From contig JABUFD010000001.1 in assembly GCA_013314735.1 (NCBI GenBank), positions 868,001 to 932,000 on the forward strand: DNA of 64,000 nucleotides. The letters are read 5' to 3'. A program made the position numbers and the translations under genes. Below are positions 8,469 through 17,529 of this stretch, piece after piece; the first letter of the stretch is position 1; each line of letters begins with the position of its first letter. This DNA is from Anaerolineae bacterium (GTDB taxonomy: Bacteria; Chloroflexota; Anaerolineae; Anaerolineales; Anaerolineaceae). The notes under the pieces were generated by a model. The model saw only the letters and a program-made list of their open reading frames with translations. It ran no database searches and was not told where the DNA came from.

Positions 8469-10121
8469 TTATGGCTGAGGGATACCCCAATCACTCAACT
8501 GGTAGATACGGTTGAGAAAATTTATTCTTTCTGTTTCGTCCATCAACCGGGGTTTTGCCCAATCGATGAAAACTGTCGTTGTCAATGATACATTGACCAG
8601 GTGATTCTCATAAACTGTCAGGCGATCAATAAATGCATCCCGATAATTGGCGCCCTCATTATATTGATCGAAGAAAAGGTTCCCCAACCCGTAGTGAATG
8701 AATGCAGGGGTGGAGAAATCAAATGTTTGTGGCTGATGAGCCTGAGATCCGATGATCACAGCCGCGCCCTGGTCCGCAAGGAAGTGGAAATCGGTAATGA
8801 TCTCCTGGGTCGGTGTTGGCTGATCATATTCCTTGTGCTGGATGGTGATGATGGGGAGGTAACCCTCATCAGTCACTGACTGGATTTGTGCTGATAAGGT
8901 CTCCCAATCGCAGAACCAGGTCCCTGGAGAATTTGCTGATGACTGGGCATATCCGGGAGATTTTGCATTGCAGCCGATGAATGCCAGCCGGTTTCCATTA
9001 TGTTCGATTCGTAAAGGTTGCATTGCTTGTTCAATGTTGTAACCTGCGCCATATACCAGAAATTGTCGTTGTTCATACAAAGTCAGGGTATCCATTAATG
9101 CCTGATTTCCCCAGTCATGAAGGTGGTCTCCCGTCATTTCGATGATGTCTGCACCAACCGCCTCCAACAAGCTGATGTATTCAGGTGCGCTGCAAAAAGT
9201 CAGACCCTCCATCACATATTGCGGGTAAGGGCAATCAACAGCAAATGACACCTCGTTACTGATGTGGGTGAAATCTGCCGATCGGAGGATATCGCCAACG
9301 TCTTCAGCGGGATATAATACACCGTGTTTTTCCATCAAAACAGCGGTTGCCCGGACCAGGGCGGTAACCCCGGTCATATTTACGGTAGTGATTTTTTCCG
9401 GGTGGAAGTTGGTGATCGCTGGTATATTGGTGAGGTTTTTTGGCGCTGCTGATATGGGCACACGCAGCAAAGATTGTGCCTCTGTGAATGGGTCCTGGTC
9501 ATCTATCCGGATCAACTTCCATTGCCACGTAACTTCCTCAAATGGCAAAATTGCCCAATGACGGCAGGTTGTATCCTGCCAGACTGCATTGTGGAGATCT
9601 GCGACATCATTGATGATTTGAACCTGTCCGCGTGGTTCACCCAGGGTGGTTGTCAACATGGCAAGGGTTGTCCCACTCATCCCAATGGTGATGGGTGAGT
9701 CTTCTTCATTAACCATGATGGTTGACCAGGCTTGCAGGAATTCGCGGGTTGTTATCGAGTCCTGTAAACAGAAAAACGGAACTGCCAGAAAATAACGCCA
9801 TTCACCGATCGTTTCACCCTCAGTACCGGGTTGGATGAGAACATCTGCCGAAGTTGAGTCCTGTATCAATTGCCTGGAGGTGATATTTTCCAGCGACGTT
9901 GCCAGTGGCATGGGCAGACTGGGCGATAGCCATACTGTAGGAATGGAGGTCGGGGTGGCAGAGACTTCCACTGTCAATGTCGGTTCCTGTGGCTCAACCG
10001 ATTCCGGATTCAGCAGAGGAGTCTGCGTGATGGTATTTTCGAACTGAGCCAGCGGTGTACACGCAAGGCATAAAAAGCAGACGAACAACCAGCGAATCCG
10101 GCTACGATGTGGAGCAAACAT
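8469..10121 (-). CDS. CapA-family lipoprotein with N-terminal phosphate-binding-protein-like domain (copy 1)
   Basis: 550 residues. The stop of ftcD and this ATG overlap as TGATG, which favours 10121 over a TTG at 10130 and implies translational coupling. The signal peptide ends in the lipobox CLAC. Residues about 70-230 resemble a PstS-like solute-binding domain (FLAVPFFCLQDSIT). Residues about 240-550 match the CapA (PGA_cap) metallophosphatase-like family: THISNEVSF, ELTGxHxxDWG-like EMTGDHLHDWG, IIGSQAHQPQ and IHYGLGNLFFDQ. The usual N-terminal GD metal motif reads MTGVTALVRA here. CapA proteins act in poly-gamma-glutamate or envelope metabolism, but the function of this lineage is unknown. 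Two paralogs lie at 30154-33641. Confidence 0.85.
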   Translation of the reverse strand: MFAPHRSRIRWLFVCFLCLACTPLAQFENTITQTPLLNPESVEPQEPTLTVEVSATPTSIPTVWLSPSLPMPLATSLENITSRQLIQDSTSADVLIQPGTEGETIGEWRYFLAVPFFCLQDSITTREFLQAWSTIMVNEEDSPITIGMSGTTLAMLTTTLGEPRGQVQIINDVADLHNAVWQDTTCRHWAILPFEEVTWQWKLIRIDDQDPFTEAQSLLRVPISAAPKNLTNIPAITNFHPEKITTVNMTGVTALVRATAVLMEKHGVLYPAEDVGDILRSADFTHISNEVSFAVDCPYPQYVMEGLTFCSAPEYISLLEAVGADIIEMTGDHLHDWGNQALMDTLTLYEQRQFLVYGAGYNIEQAMQPLRIEHNGNRLAFIGCNAKSPGYAQSSANSPGTWFCDWETLSAQIQSVTDEGYLPIITIQHKEYDQPTPTQEIITDFHFLADQGAAVIIGSQAHQPQTFDFSTPAFIHYGLGNLFFDQYNEGANYRDAFIDRLTVYENHLVNVSLTTTVFIDWAKPRLMDETERINFLNRIYQLSDWGIPQP

Positions 10122-11656
10122 CAGGGGCAATCGCCTTCAAAAATTGCAGTGAGTTGTTCCATATTATGCAAGCATGATACCGTTCGTTCCCCGATATTTT
10201 TTTGAATGTCAGCAACAAACTGATGGTCAGTACATAGGGTATACTGGCATTGAATGATTGCGGCGATACACTCAAACGCGGAAAATGCCAATCGGCTTGC
10301 CGTAATTAATGGATGGCGACCCGTATTTTCACAATTTTCACCGACCATTTGGGCTAATGGAAGAATAGCACTGCAATGCGCGGCAAGAGTGGTCAGGCTC
10401 TGAATTCTCAAACGGCCATAATTCTCTTTTAACTCCCGCATTTGTGCGGCTTGTTCCGGATCAAGGGGCTGGTTAATAGCTGCATCTACTGGGGCAGCAG
10501 GTTCAAGACCTATTGATTTCTCTGCAAGGTCGAGTTCCTGTCGATGTGATTCAACACGTTCAATCAAGGAGATCATGCGGCTCCTCATCTCCGGGGAATC
10601 ACTTTGTTCGATCGCTTTTCTGGCAACCATGATTATGAGGGCAATCGCTGTTGCAGCTGTATGGGCAGCGGCGGTGATTTCTCCTGGATGGTCACTAATT
10701 GATGACAGGCTATCAAGGAAAGAAGGTTGGCCGAGTGTGTCTCGTTCGATATCGTCCACTGTGCCAGTTGTTAATTTGGATTCAAGGATTTGATCAAAAG
10801 TAAATTGGTCCAATTGGAGATACCACCGGGCAGAGTCGAGCAAGGCTCTCTGCGGAATCAAACCCACAAGCTCACTATGATGGATGGCTGTACCATATCG
10901 TTCAGCCTCGCGCCGGATCATTTCAACGGTATGGTGAAGCGATGTCTGTTTGAAGTTGGTCAGGTTCATGGAAACCTGAGCCATACCATTAACAAGCATA
11001 CCGAGCGCTTTTACGTAATGAAGACCGCCGGAGGAATGACGAATGACTGCAGCAATTTTTTTGGCAATGTTGATGTCATTGGATGTCAGGTACACGTTGA
11101 ATGCAATGAGTGGCTGGCGCGCGCCTACCGCTGTTGCTCCTGCGGTACTTAATCTGGCAGGACCAAAATCTGGCAGGCGCGCAGGATTGGTTGTAATTTC
11201 TCTTTTCAAACCTTCGTACTGACCCCGGCGAATGTTCTCCAGGAGCCTGCGGTCATCGTGTGTGGCTGCTTCTTCATACAGGTATACCGGTATTTCCAAT
11301 TCCGTCCCAATCCGGCGGCCAACCCGCCTGGCGATTTCCACACATTGTGTCATGGTCGCATTCCGAATCGGGATGAATGGCAACACATCGGTTGCACCGA
11401 TTCTGGGGTGTTGGCCTTCATGGTGCTCGAGGTTGATTAAGCCGGCTGCACAAGCAACACACTGAAAGGCTGCCTCCTCTATACTTGCAGGTGACCCCAG
11501 CATGGTGATCACCGTACGATTGTGGTCAAGGTCAGAATGCTGGTCGATGATGACAATACCACGAACACGCAGAATGGCATCGCGAATTCGTTTTAGTACT
11601 TCAGGGTTACGGGCTTCTGAAAAGTTGGGAATACACTCGATGATTGAATCAGGCAT
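10121..11656 (-). CDS. ftcD: Glutamate formimidoyltransferase with degenerate cyclodeaminase domain
   Basis: 511 residues, close to bifunctional formiminotransferase-cyclodeaminase (about 540). Residues about 1-300 carry the transferase: ECIPNFSEARN at the N-terminus, DQHSDLDHNRTV, and HPRIGATDVLPFIP. It would transfer the formimino group of N-formimino-glutamate to tetrahydrofolate during histidine breakdown. Residues about 315-511 are helical and align with the cyclodeaminase fold, but the glycine-rich folate-binding segment normally reading PGGGS is replaced by HPGEITAAAHT, so ammonia-releasing activity is doubtful. GAGGTAG precedes the ATG. No other histidine-degradation gene is in the window. 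It is coupled to the downstream CapA-type gene. Confidence 0.88.
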   Translation of the reverse strand: MPDSIIECIPNFSEARNPEVLKRIRDAILRVRGIVIIDQHSDLDHNRTVITMLGSPASIEEAAFQCVACAAGLINLEHHEGQHPRIGATDVLPFIPIRNATMTQCVEIARRVGRRIGTELEIPVYLYEEAATHDDRRLLENIRRGQYEGLKREITTNPARLPDFGPARLSTAGATAVGARQPLIAFNVYLTSNDINIAKKIAAVIRHSSGGLHYVKALGMLVNGMAQVSMNLTNFKQTSLHHTVEMIRREAERYGTAIHHSELVGLIPQRALLDSARWYLQLDQFTFDQILESKLTTGTVDDIERDTLGQPSFLDSLSSISDHPGEITAAAHTAATAIALIIMVARKAIEQSDSPEMRSRMISLIERVESHRQELDLAEKSIGLEPAAPVDAAINQPLDPEQAAQMRELKENYGRLRIQSLTTLAAHCSAILPLAQMVGENCENTGRHPLITASRLAFSAFECIAAIIQCQYTLCTDHQFVADIQKNIGERTVSCLHNMEQLTAIFEGDCP

Positions 11657-11757
11657 TCTACCTCGGCAGTAAACAAGGGGGATATCATTGTTATTATACT
11701 CAGTTTCCTTTCAGATACGGTTGACGGACAGACTGACCTTACCCCCTTCTACAGGCA

Positions 11758-11776
11758 GAATGATTAATAATCATTC
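11758..11776. promoter_or_regulatory. Fur/PerR-like operator upstream of rubrerythrin
   Basis: GAATGATTAATAATCATTC is a perfect palindrome with 9-base arms around one central A. The A/T-rich inner part TGATTAATAATCA resembles the 6-1-6 or 7-1-7 boxes of Fur, PerR and Zur regulators. PerR-type control of rubrerythrin is well known in other bacteria. The assignment to a regulator is inference. Confidence 0.6.
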
Positions 11777-11778
11777 AT

Positions 11779-11809
11779 CTACATCCATGTTTTCAAATCA
11801 TGGATGTAG
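11779..11809. promoter_or_regulatory. Second inverted repeat overlapping the rubrerythrin promoter region
   Basis: CTACATCCATG and CATGGATGTAG form a perfect 11-base inverted repeat around a 9-base spacer. It is not followed by a T run, so it does not look like a terminator. A -10-like TATACT lies ten bases downstream (11819-11824), so the repeat would cover the -35 zone and could bind a second regulator. Confidence 0.5.
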
Positions 11810-11863
11810 CGAATTTGGTATACTGATAACTGTTGTCACCCAAAATGATTCAGGAGGAAATGA

Positions 11864-12367
11864 ATGTCGAAAACATATGATGATCTTCAAGCAGGATTCG
11901 CTGGTGAATCGCAGGCCAATCGAAAATACCTGGCCTATGCAGAAAAAGCGGATAAAGATGGCTATCCCCAGGCTGCCAAGTTATTCCGTGCTGCTGCAGC
12001 CGCAGAAACCGTTCATGCGCATAATCATTTTCGCGCGATGGGCATGGTGAAAACGACTCAGGAAAACCTCAAAGACGCGATTGGCGGTGAACACTATGAA
12101 GTCACCACCATGTACCCTGATTTTATCGAGGATGCCCAGGCAGAAAACGAAAACAAGCAGGCATTGCGAAGTTTTGAGTGGGCACTGGCGGTTGAAAAAA
12201 CCCACGAAGCTCTTTACACCGAGATGCTTGAGAACCTGGAAGAATTACAAAAAGACCTGGTCGATTATTATGTGTGTTCTGTGTGTGGACATACACATGT
12301 CGGCGGTGCTCCTGATGAATGCCCTGTGTGTGGCGCAAAGAAGGAAAAGTTCTTCCTGGTAGATTAG
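11864..12367 (+). CDS. rbr: Rubrerythrin
   Basis: 167 residues; AGGAGG stands before the ATG. The N-terminal ferritin-like four-helix domain shows the diiron ligands: GESQANRKY, AAETVHAHNHF near residue 53, then Glu residues in EDAQAENENK and AVEKTHEALY. The C-terminal rubredoxin-like domain has two CxxC pairs (VCSVCG at about 139 and ECPVCG at about 155) that bind a single iron. The enzyme reduces hydrogen peroxide with electrons from NADH via rubredoxin-type carriers and is typical of anaerobes. It is monocistronic: palindromic operators lie upstream and a terminator lies at 12391. Divergent from ftcD. Confidence 0.96.
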   Translation: MSKTYDDLQAGFAGESQANRKYLAYAEKADKDGYPQAAKLFRAAAAAETVHAHNHFRAMGMVKTTQENLKDAIGGEHYEVTTMYPDFIEDAQAENENKQALRSFEWALAVEKTHEALYTEMLENLEELQKDLVDYYVCSVCGHTHVGGAPDECPVCGAKKEKFFLVD

Positions 12368-12390
12368 GTTATTGACTCAGAGATTCCCAG

Positions 12391-12416
12391 ACCTCCTGCC
12401 TCTCGGGAGGTTTTTT
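12391..12416 (+). terminator. Rho-independent terminator of rubrerythrin
   Basis: ACCTCC / GGAGGT stem with a 9-base loop, then a run of T residues (TTTTTTG), 23 bases after the stop codon. Confidence 0.85.
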
Positions 12417-12561
12417 GTTATCATAATTTTGTGCTATTGATAGAGCAGTGATCCAGTCCCGAGAATACAGTCACAATGGTAGAAGATACTGACCAATCTG
12501 GATTTTTCAATTAGCTATATAATACAAAAAAGGTTTGATCTTATTTCACAAGGAGTCAAGT

Positions 12562-14784
12562 GTGAGTACTTCCGATACTGTACTACGCTACAAACCGGTT
12601 GATTCGAGCCAAAACTGGCGGGAATTGGCCATGGGTGATCTGGTTCGGGTTGGCCGAAATCCTGATTGTGAATTGGTCTTAACGGGTGGAAAGGTATCTC
12701 GGTTGCATGCAGAATTTCGTACTGAAGGAAGCCGTGTTCTGGTTAAGGACCTGAATTCGTCGAATGGCACATACATCAATGGAGTAAAAATTCAACCCGG
12801 CATTGATGTTGTTCTACAGGCAAACGATGTCGTCCGCATTGGTGATACAGAATTCGTCGTAAATCAACCCTCTGTCTATGTGGGACCAAACCCGATAACA
12901 TCCGATCTGGCAGGTTCGATGTTATGGTATCGAATCGAACAAGGTGAATGGAAGCAAGTGCCTTTTGACGAAACGGTGACCATCGGCAGAGACAAAGATT
13001 GTGGACTGACAGTGGATGAGGGACATGTATCGCGGGTTCATTGCAAAATTGAGGTGCAGGATGGGAACTATAGTCTGATAGATTTGGGTTCACATAACGG
13101 TACACGGCTGGAAGGCCAAACCATTCCACCCAACCAACCAACCCGCATTTATCCGGGACAATATTTCAGTATTGGCCGGGTTACGATGACGATTGTCAGT
13201 TCATCGCAGCAGAAAAGATTCCAGCAAACAGCAGAAAAGAGCCTTCTACAGGTCAATCCGGTCGTATATCATCTCCCCGCCGCGCAAAAGATATCGCCTC
13301 CCGCAACGCCTGTGTCTTTAAAGGCGAAATCCAAACCGATCTGGCCGTGGCTGTTAGGGATCGGACTCGTCTTGATGATGTGCATCTGCGGCAGTATTGT
13401 GGGTGTGTTGGTATTGATTAACCTGCGAAGCCAACCAGTGATATTTACTGAAGATATTGAACCTGATCTGTTCACGACAGAGATGGCTGAATTAGATACT
13501 GATGAGCTGTTGGATGATCTGGATCATGAGCTCCAGGAAGAGACGCCGGAACCCGTCACTCCTGATTTCACTGAGACACCAACGGCTGAACCTCATCCGA
13601 TTCCAGAGACAAAATGGCTCATTATATTGTATGAAAATGCAGATGATGAAATTCTCGAATATGATATTGTCTTTGATGTCAATACAGCTGAATTTATTGG
13701 CTCCAGCGAAGAAGTTAAAATTGTGACACAATTGGACCGTTACATTGGATCCTATGATGGCGATGGAGATTGGACAGGGGCAAGGAGATATGAATTAAGC
13801 CAGGGTGACAACCTGGATCAAATTACATCACCTGTACTGGAAGACCTGGGGGAGGTGGATAGTGGAGATGTGCAAACCCTGATCGATTTTGTTATCTGGG
13901 CAATAGAAACCTATCCGGCTGAAAACATAGCCCTGATCTTGAGCGATCATGGAGGCGGCTGGTTCGGTGGTTATACAGACAGCGATAATGGCAATACCGA
14001 TGGTATTTACCTGCCGGCATTGGACTCTGCGTTGGGTTATATTACCCAAAGAACCGGCATTGAAAAATTCGATTTGTTTGGTTTTGATGCCTGCCTGATG
14101 GCGCAGCTTGAGGTCTGGTCAGTCATCGCACCTTATGCTGATATCGGTGTGGCATCTGAAGAGACTGAAAGTGCCACTGGTTGGGCTTATGCCGCTTTTC
14201 TGCAGCGATTGGTGGAGAATCCGGGCATGGATGCACGAGCGTTGGCGGCAGCGATTGTTGATACTTTTGTCGAGGACGACTTGATGTACCAAATTCGTGA
14301 CGAAGACCCTGGATACGCAATGTCCTCCTCTACTCTCTCTGCCATCGATTTGAACCAGTTGGGTGGGATTCACCAGGCCCTTAACGAACTTGCTTATGCG
14401 ATGCAATCTGTCGATCAGGCGGCTGTGGCTGAAGCGAGGAGCTATTCCATGTCGTATGTTTTATTCAGCGATTACGAAGCATTTTTCCTTGACCTGGTGA
14501 ACTTCGGTGAAATGGTTTGCAGCTATTCGGGTGATGCATCCGTCTGCACTGCTTCTGATACCTTAAGCCAGGCCGTTTCAAATGCCATATTTGCAGAAAA
14601 GCACGGCAGTTACATGACCGGCTCCAATGGAATCACATTTTATTTTCCGGATTCCAGTTTCTTTGAGGTCACCATGGATGACTCGTATGGATTTGCTTAT
14701 CGACAGCATGCAGGGGTCTTTGCGGGGCAGTCGGTATGGGATGAATTTTTAGATTTCCATTATCTTGGAAGGAGCCTGCCATGA
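12562..14784 (+). CDS. Double-FHA, single-pass membrane protein with extracytoplasmic clostripain-type (C11) protease
   Basis: 740 residues from a GTG at 12562 preceded by AAGGAG; a TTG at 12535 is less likely. Two forkhead-associated domains come first: VRVGRNPDCEL...VSRLHAEF...SSNGTYING (about 25-95) and VTIGRDKDCGL...VSRVHCKI...SHNGTRLEG (about 135-205). Both keep the Arg, Ser, His and Asn-Gly phosphothreonine-binding residues. A membrane helix lies at about 260-285 and an acidic Thr/Pro linker at about 300-345. The rest is a C11 peptidase with catalytic His463 (LSDHGGGW) and Cys511 (FDACLM). So phosphopeptide sensing inside the cell is joined to a Cys protease outside. It overlaps the next FHA gene by ATGA. 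Substrate and partner kinase are unknown. Confidence 0.88.
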   Translation: MSTSDTVLRYKPVDSSQNWRELAMGDLVRVGRNPDCELVLTGGKVSRLHAEFRTEGSRVLVKDLNSSNGTYINGVKIQPGIDVVLQANDVVRIGDTEFVVNQPSVYVGPNPITSDLAGSMLWYRIEQGEWKQVPFDETVTIGRDKDCGLTVDEGHVSRVHCKIEVQDGNYSLIDLGSHNGTRLEGQTIPPNQPTRIYPGQYFSIGRVTMTIVSSSQQKRFQQTAEKSLLQVNPVVYHLPAAQKISPPATPVSLKAKSKPIWPWLLGIGLVLMMCICGSIVGVLVLINLRSQPVIFTEDIEPDLFTTEMAELDTDELLDDLDHELQEETPEPVTPDFTETPTAEPHPIPETKWLIILYENADDEILEYDIVFDVNTAEFIGSSEEVKIVTQLDRYIGSYDGDGDWTGARRYELSQGDNLDQITSPVLEDLGEVDSGDVQTLIDFVIWAIETYPAENIALILSDHGGGWFGGYTDSDNGNTDGIYLPALDSALGYITQRTGIEKFDLFGFDACLMAQLEVWSVIAPYADIGVASEETESATGWAYAAFLQRLVENPGMDARALAAAIVDTFVEDDLMYQIRDEDPGYAMSSSTLSAIDLNQLGGIHQALNELAYAMQSVDQAAVAEARSYSMSYVLFSDYEAFFLDLVNFGEMVCSYSGDASVCTASDTLSQAVSNAIFAEKHGSYMTGSNGITFYFPDSSFFEVTMDDSYGFAYRQHAGVFAGQSVWDEFLDFHYLGRSLP

Positions 14785-16271
14785 CACATCAGTTTCTGTT
14801 GCAATATCGAAAAGAAGGGGACGACCTCTGGGAAAACCTCTCATTTACTGACTCAATCACTGTTGGATCAGAAACAGGTGAGTTGACGCTGGGCGATGGA
14901 GAACTGAGCGCAAGTCATTTCGAACTGAGAGTGAATCCGGCTGGCATTTTCCTTAAAGATCTGGATTCAGAAGGCGGGAACACAACAATCAATGGAAATA
15001 CGCTCAATGCGGGCATTCCGCTGGCGATCGAACCAGGCGAGGAATTCGTTGCTGGCAGGTACATTTTTCGATGGTTGCCCGTCAGCCTGCAGGACACGGC
15101 TTCCCCCGAAGCAGGAACTTCGACAGTCAAGTTGGGAGACCGGGTCCGACAGGCAGCAACAGGAATCGGCAAAAGACGGTTGCTGCTCTTTGCGGGCGGT
15201 ATCCTGGCGGCAGCTGTTTTCGGTGCGTTGTTGGTCTATTTCGCGTTGATCAAACCCCGGCTCCCAATCCAGCCCATCAGCCAGACGGCAGCAGTGGGTG
15301 AAGAACGATCAACACCGACACCTGTCGAAGGAGGAGAACCAGTCCAGGCGACGCCCACCTTTGGACTTTCGGTTACACAAGCGGTGGGCATTCTGAGTGA
15401 AACGATTGTTGCTCCCGGAGAAGGTGCGGTTGACTTGCAAAGTTTGAATTTGTCAGGCAGCGGGATATCATTAAACCAACTATACCAGCTGGCGATGGAT
15501 CCAGATCAAGGCCTGGAAATGGTCATGGATATATATGGGGAGAATATCGCTTTTGCCTATATCTTTTCGGGCATTCTGGTCAACGATCGGGTGCAGGCGG
15601 TGTTACTGGAGTATATTCAAGCTGATGAAACGCAGTTGGTTGATGGTGTTGTGGCACCCGACTGGGGGGATGATCCAGAGATACCGCTTGACTTTGAATG
15701 GCACCCTTACGTGAACAAGCTCACAGATGGTGAAAACGAAGTGGTTGTCTTGTTGCAGCCCGAAAGGTACGCTGTATCAGCAGATGCTATTGTCTACCGG
15801 GTGGAAGGGATTTATGAGCCAGAAGGAAGCATGACAAGGTACGATGCCATTCTCCGGTTCGATGGCACAGGAAATCTGTTGGATGTAATGACGTATGGCG
15901 TACTGGGCACAGAGAGGGGGACACCTTATAAAGTCAATCCCGAGGAGGGAGACCGATTTGTTGTCTATGACCTGGAATTTCTCATAGATCCGGATACAGA
16001 AGAGGATGTTCCTCTGACGATTCCTAATGCTTACCTTTCGCCAGAACTACAATTATTGTTGTTGAATGCGCTCAAAACGGAAGCAGGTTTTGGATATGGC
16101 CAAGGTGAGTTCACCAGGCGGGAAGGTGGCGCCATTGTTTTTGCCAGCGAGCCAATTCGCTGGTTCAAAGATGAAACGTTTTCTGGTGAATATGCAGCTG
16201 GTTTTGCGGTCCAGGACCTGGATAATAATTTTTATGTCGGTTACATCCCGGTGGTTGTCAGTCAGCCTTGA
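14781..16271 (+). CDS. FHA-domain membrane protein of unknown function
   Basis: 496 residues, starting in an ATGA overlap with the FHA-protease gene. The N-terminal FHA domain (about 1-95) has DGELSASHFEL and NTTINGNTL but lacks the usual GR at the start of the domain (VGSETGEL instead), so phospho-binding may be weak. A membrane helix lies at about 132-156 (LLLFAGGILAAAVFGALLVY), followed by a Thr/Pro-rich linker. The extracytoplasmic part (about 200-496) is acidic and I do not recognise it. Gene order and shared architecture indicate that it works with the upstream protease. Confidence 0.75.
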   Translation: MTHQFLLQYRKEGDDLWENLSFTDSITVGSETGELTLGDGELSASHFELRVNPAGIFLKDLDSEGGNTTINGNTLNAGIPLAIEPGEEFVAGRYIFRWLPVSLQDTASPEAGTSTVKLGDRVRQAATGIGKRRLLLFAGGILAAAVFGALLVYFALIKPRLPIQPISQTAAVGEERSTPTPVEGGEPVQATPTFGLSVTQAVGILSETIVAPGEGAVDLQSLNLSGSGISLNQLYQLAMDPDQGLEMVMDIYGENIAFAYIFSGILVNDRVQAVLLEYIQADETQLVDGVVAPDWGDDPEIPLDFEWHPYVNKLTDGENEVVVLLQPERYAVSADAIVYRVEGIYEPEGSMTRYDAILRFDGTGNLLDVMTYGVLGTERGTPYKVNPEEGDRFVVYDLEFLIDPDTEEDVPLTIPNAYLSPELQLLLLNALKTEAGFGYGQGEFTRREGGAIVFASEPIRWFKDETFSGEYAAGFAVQDLDNNFYVGYIPVVVSQP

Positions 16272-16365
16272 GTTTTGCATGATAGGGTGGAAATTGATAG
16301 CTTTTGACAGGTGCTATGAAGCTACCTGGCATTTATAATTGGTGAAAAATGGAAGGATAACTTTG

Positions 16366-17529
16366 ATGAGACCAGTTGTGGTATTGGGCTACGGCATGAT
16401 GCCTGTTGATGAGCATTGGAACCTCTCTTTACGGGAACTTGCCGGAAATGCGGCATTAAGCGCGCTGGAGAACGCCGGTACACCTCCTATTGATGCGATC
16501 TTCATCGGGAACATGATGTCTGGTACGGCCAACCACCAACAACATCTCGGAGCGTACCTCGCCGATTGGATTGGTATGCCAATGGTAGAAGCCGTTCGGA
16601 TCGAGGCCGCTTGTGCATCAGGTGCCGCAACCTTTCGGGCGGGACTCATGGCGGTTGCTTCAGGAGAAGCTGATAGTGTGCTGGTAACGGCGGCGGAAAA
16701 AATGACCGATAGCCCATCTGATGAAATTTCGGCTGAACTGGCCACTGCAGCGGATGCAGATTGGGAGGTAGAGACCGGCATCTCGTTTGTTGGTTTGAAT
16801 GCACTTCTTATGCAGCGTTATATGCATGAATATGGCTGGACGAAGGAACATTTTGCTCCATTTTCGATCAATGCCCATGCCAATGGCGCCCGTAATCCGA
16901 ATGCCAGGTTCCAAAAGGAAATTGGCCTGGCAACATACATGAACGCTGCAATGGTCGCACCGCCGATCAACATCATGGATGCATCACCTGTTGGCGATGG
17001 CGCTGCAGCCTGCGTTCTAATGGCGGCCGACATGGCAAGCCACTTTTCACAAAATGCAATCATTGAGGTCGCTGCATCCGCTTCTGCCACTGACAGTCTT
17101 GCTGTGCATGATCGGAATGATGCCCTGTGGTTGAATGCGGCGTACCGATCGGCCATCGATGCGTATAGCCAGGCGGCCTTATCACCAGCTGAAATCGATC
17201 TGTTTGAACTGCATGATGCCTTCAGCATCATGGCCGCCCTTTCATTGGAGGCTGCCGGTTTTACGGAACGCGGAAGTGCACCCAGGATGGCACTGGATGG
17301 GGAAATTGGGCTCCTGGGCCGACTTCCGATTGCGACGATGGGTGGTTTGAAGGCTCGTGGCCATCCGGTTGGGGCAACAGGCATGTACCAGATTGCAGAA
17401 GTCGTGCAGCAATTAATGCATGAGGCTGGAAAAAACCAGGTAGATGGTGCCCGGATCGGCATGGCACAAAATATCGGTGGCAGTGGTTCGAACATCCTTA
17501 CCCACATTCTCCGACGGGTCGATCTATGA
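16366..17529 (+). CDS. Thiolase family protein (acetyl-CoA acetyltransferase, SCP-x/archaeal type)
   Basis: 387 residues; the ATG at 16366 has GGAAGG nine bases upstream, and a TTG at 16339 lies inside the promoter-like TATAAT (16334-16339). The nucleophile is Cys83 in EAACASGAA. The SCP-x-type His motif reads ELHDAFSI, followed by GGLKARGHPVGATG and the C-terminal NIGGSGSN in place of the classical CxGG. It would condense or cleave acyl-CoA thioesters. No HMG-CoA synthase, dehydrogenase or OB-fold partner (DUF35) is nearby, so the pathway is open. It overlaps the next gene by ATGA. Confidence 0.88.
   Translation: MRPVVVLGYGMMPVDEHWNLSLRELAGNAALSALENAGTPPIDAIFIGNMMSGTANHQQHLGAYLADWIGMPMVEAVRIEAACASGAATFRAGLMAVASGEADSVLVTAAEKMTDSPSDEISAELATAADADWEVETGISFVGLNALLMQRYMHEYGWTKEHFAPFSINAHANGARNPNARFQKEIGLATYMNAAMVAPPINIMDASPVGDGAAACVLMAADMASHFSQNAIIEVAASASATDSLAVHDRNDALWLNAAYRSAIDAYSQAALSPAEIDLFELHDAFSIMAALSLEAAGFTERGSAPRMALDGEIGLLGRLPIATMGGLKARGHPVGATGMYQIAEVVQQLMHEAGKNQVDGARIGMAQNIGGSGSNILTHILRRVDL

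Noticed and set aside
16304-16339. TTGACA (16304-16309) and TATAAT (16334-16339) as a promoter for the thiolase gene
   Set aside because: The spacer is 24 bases, too long for a standard promoter; only the -10 element is plausible.
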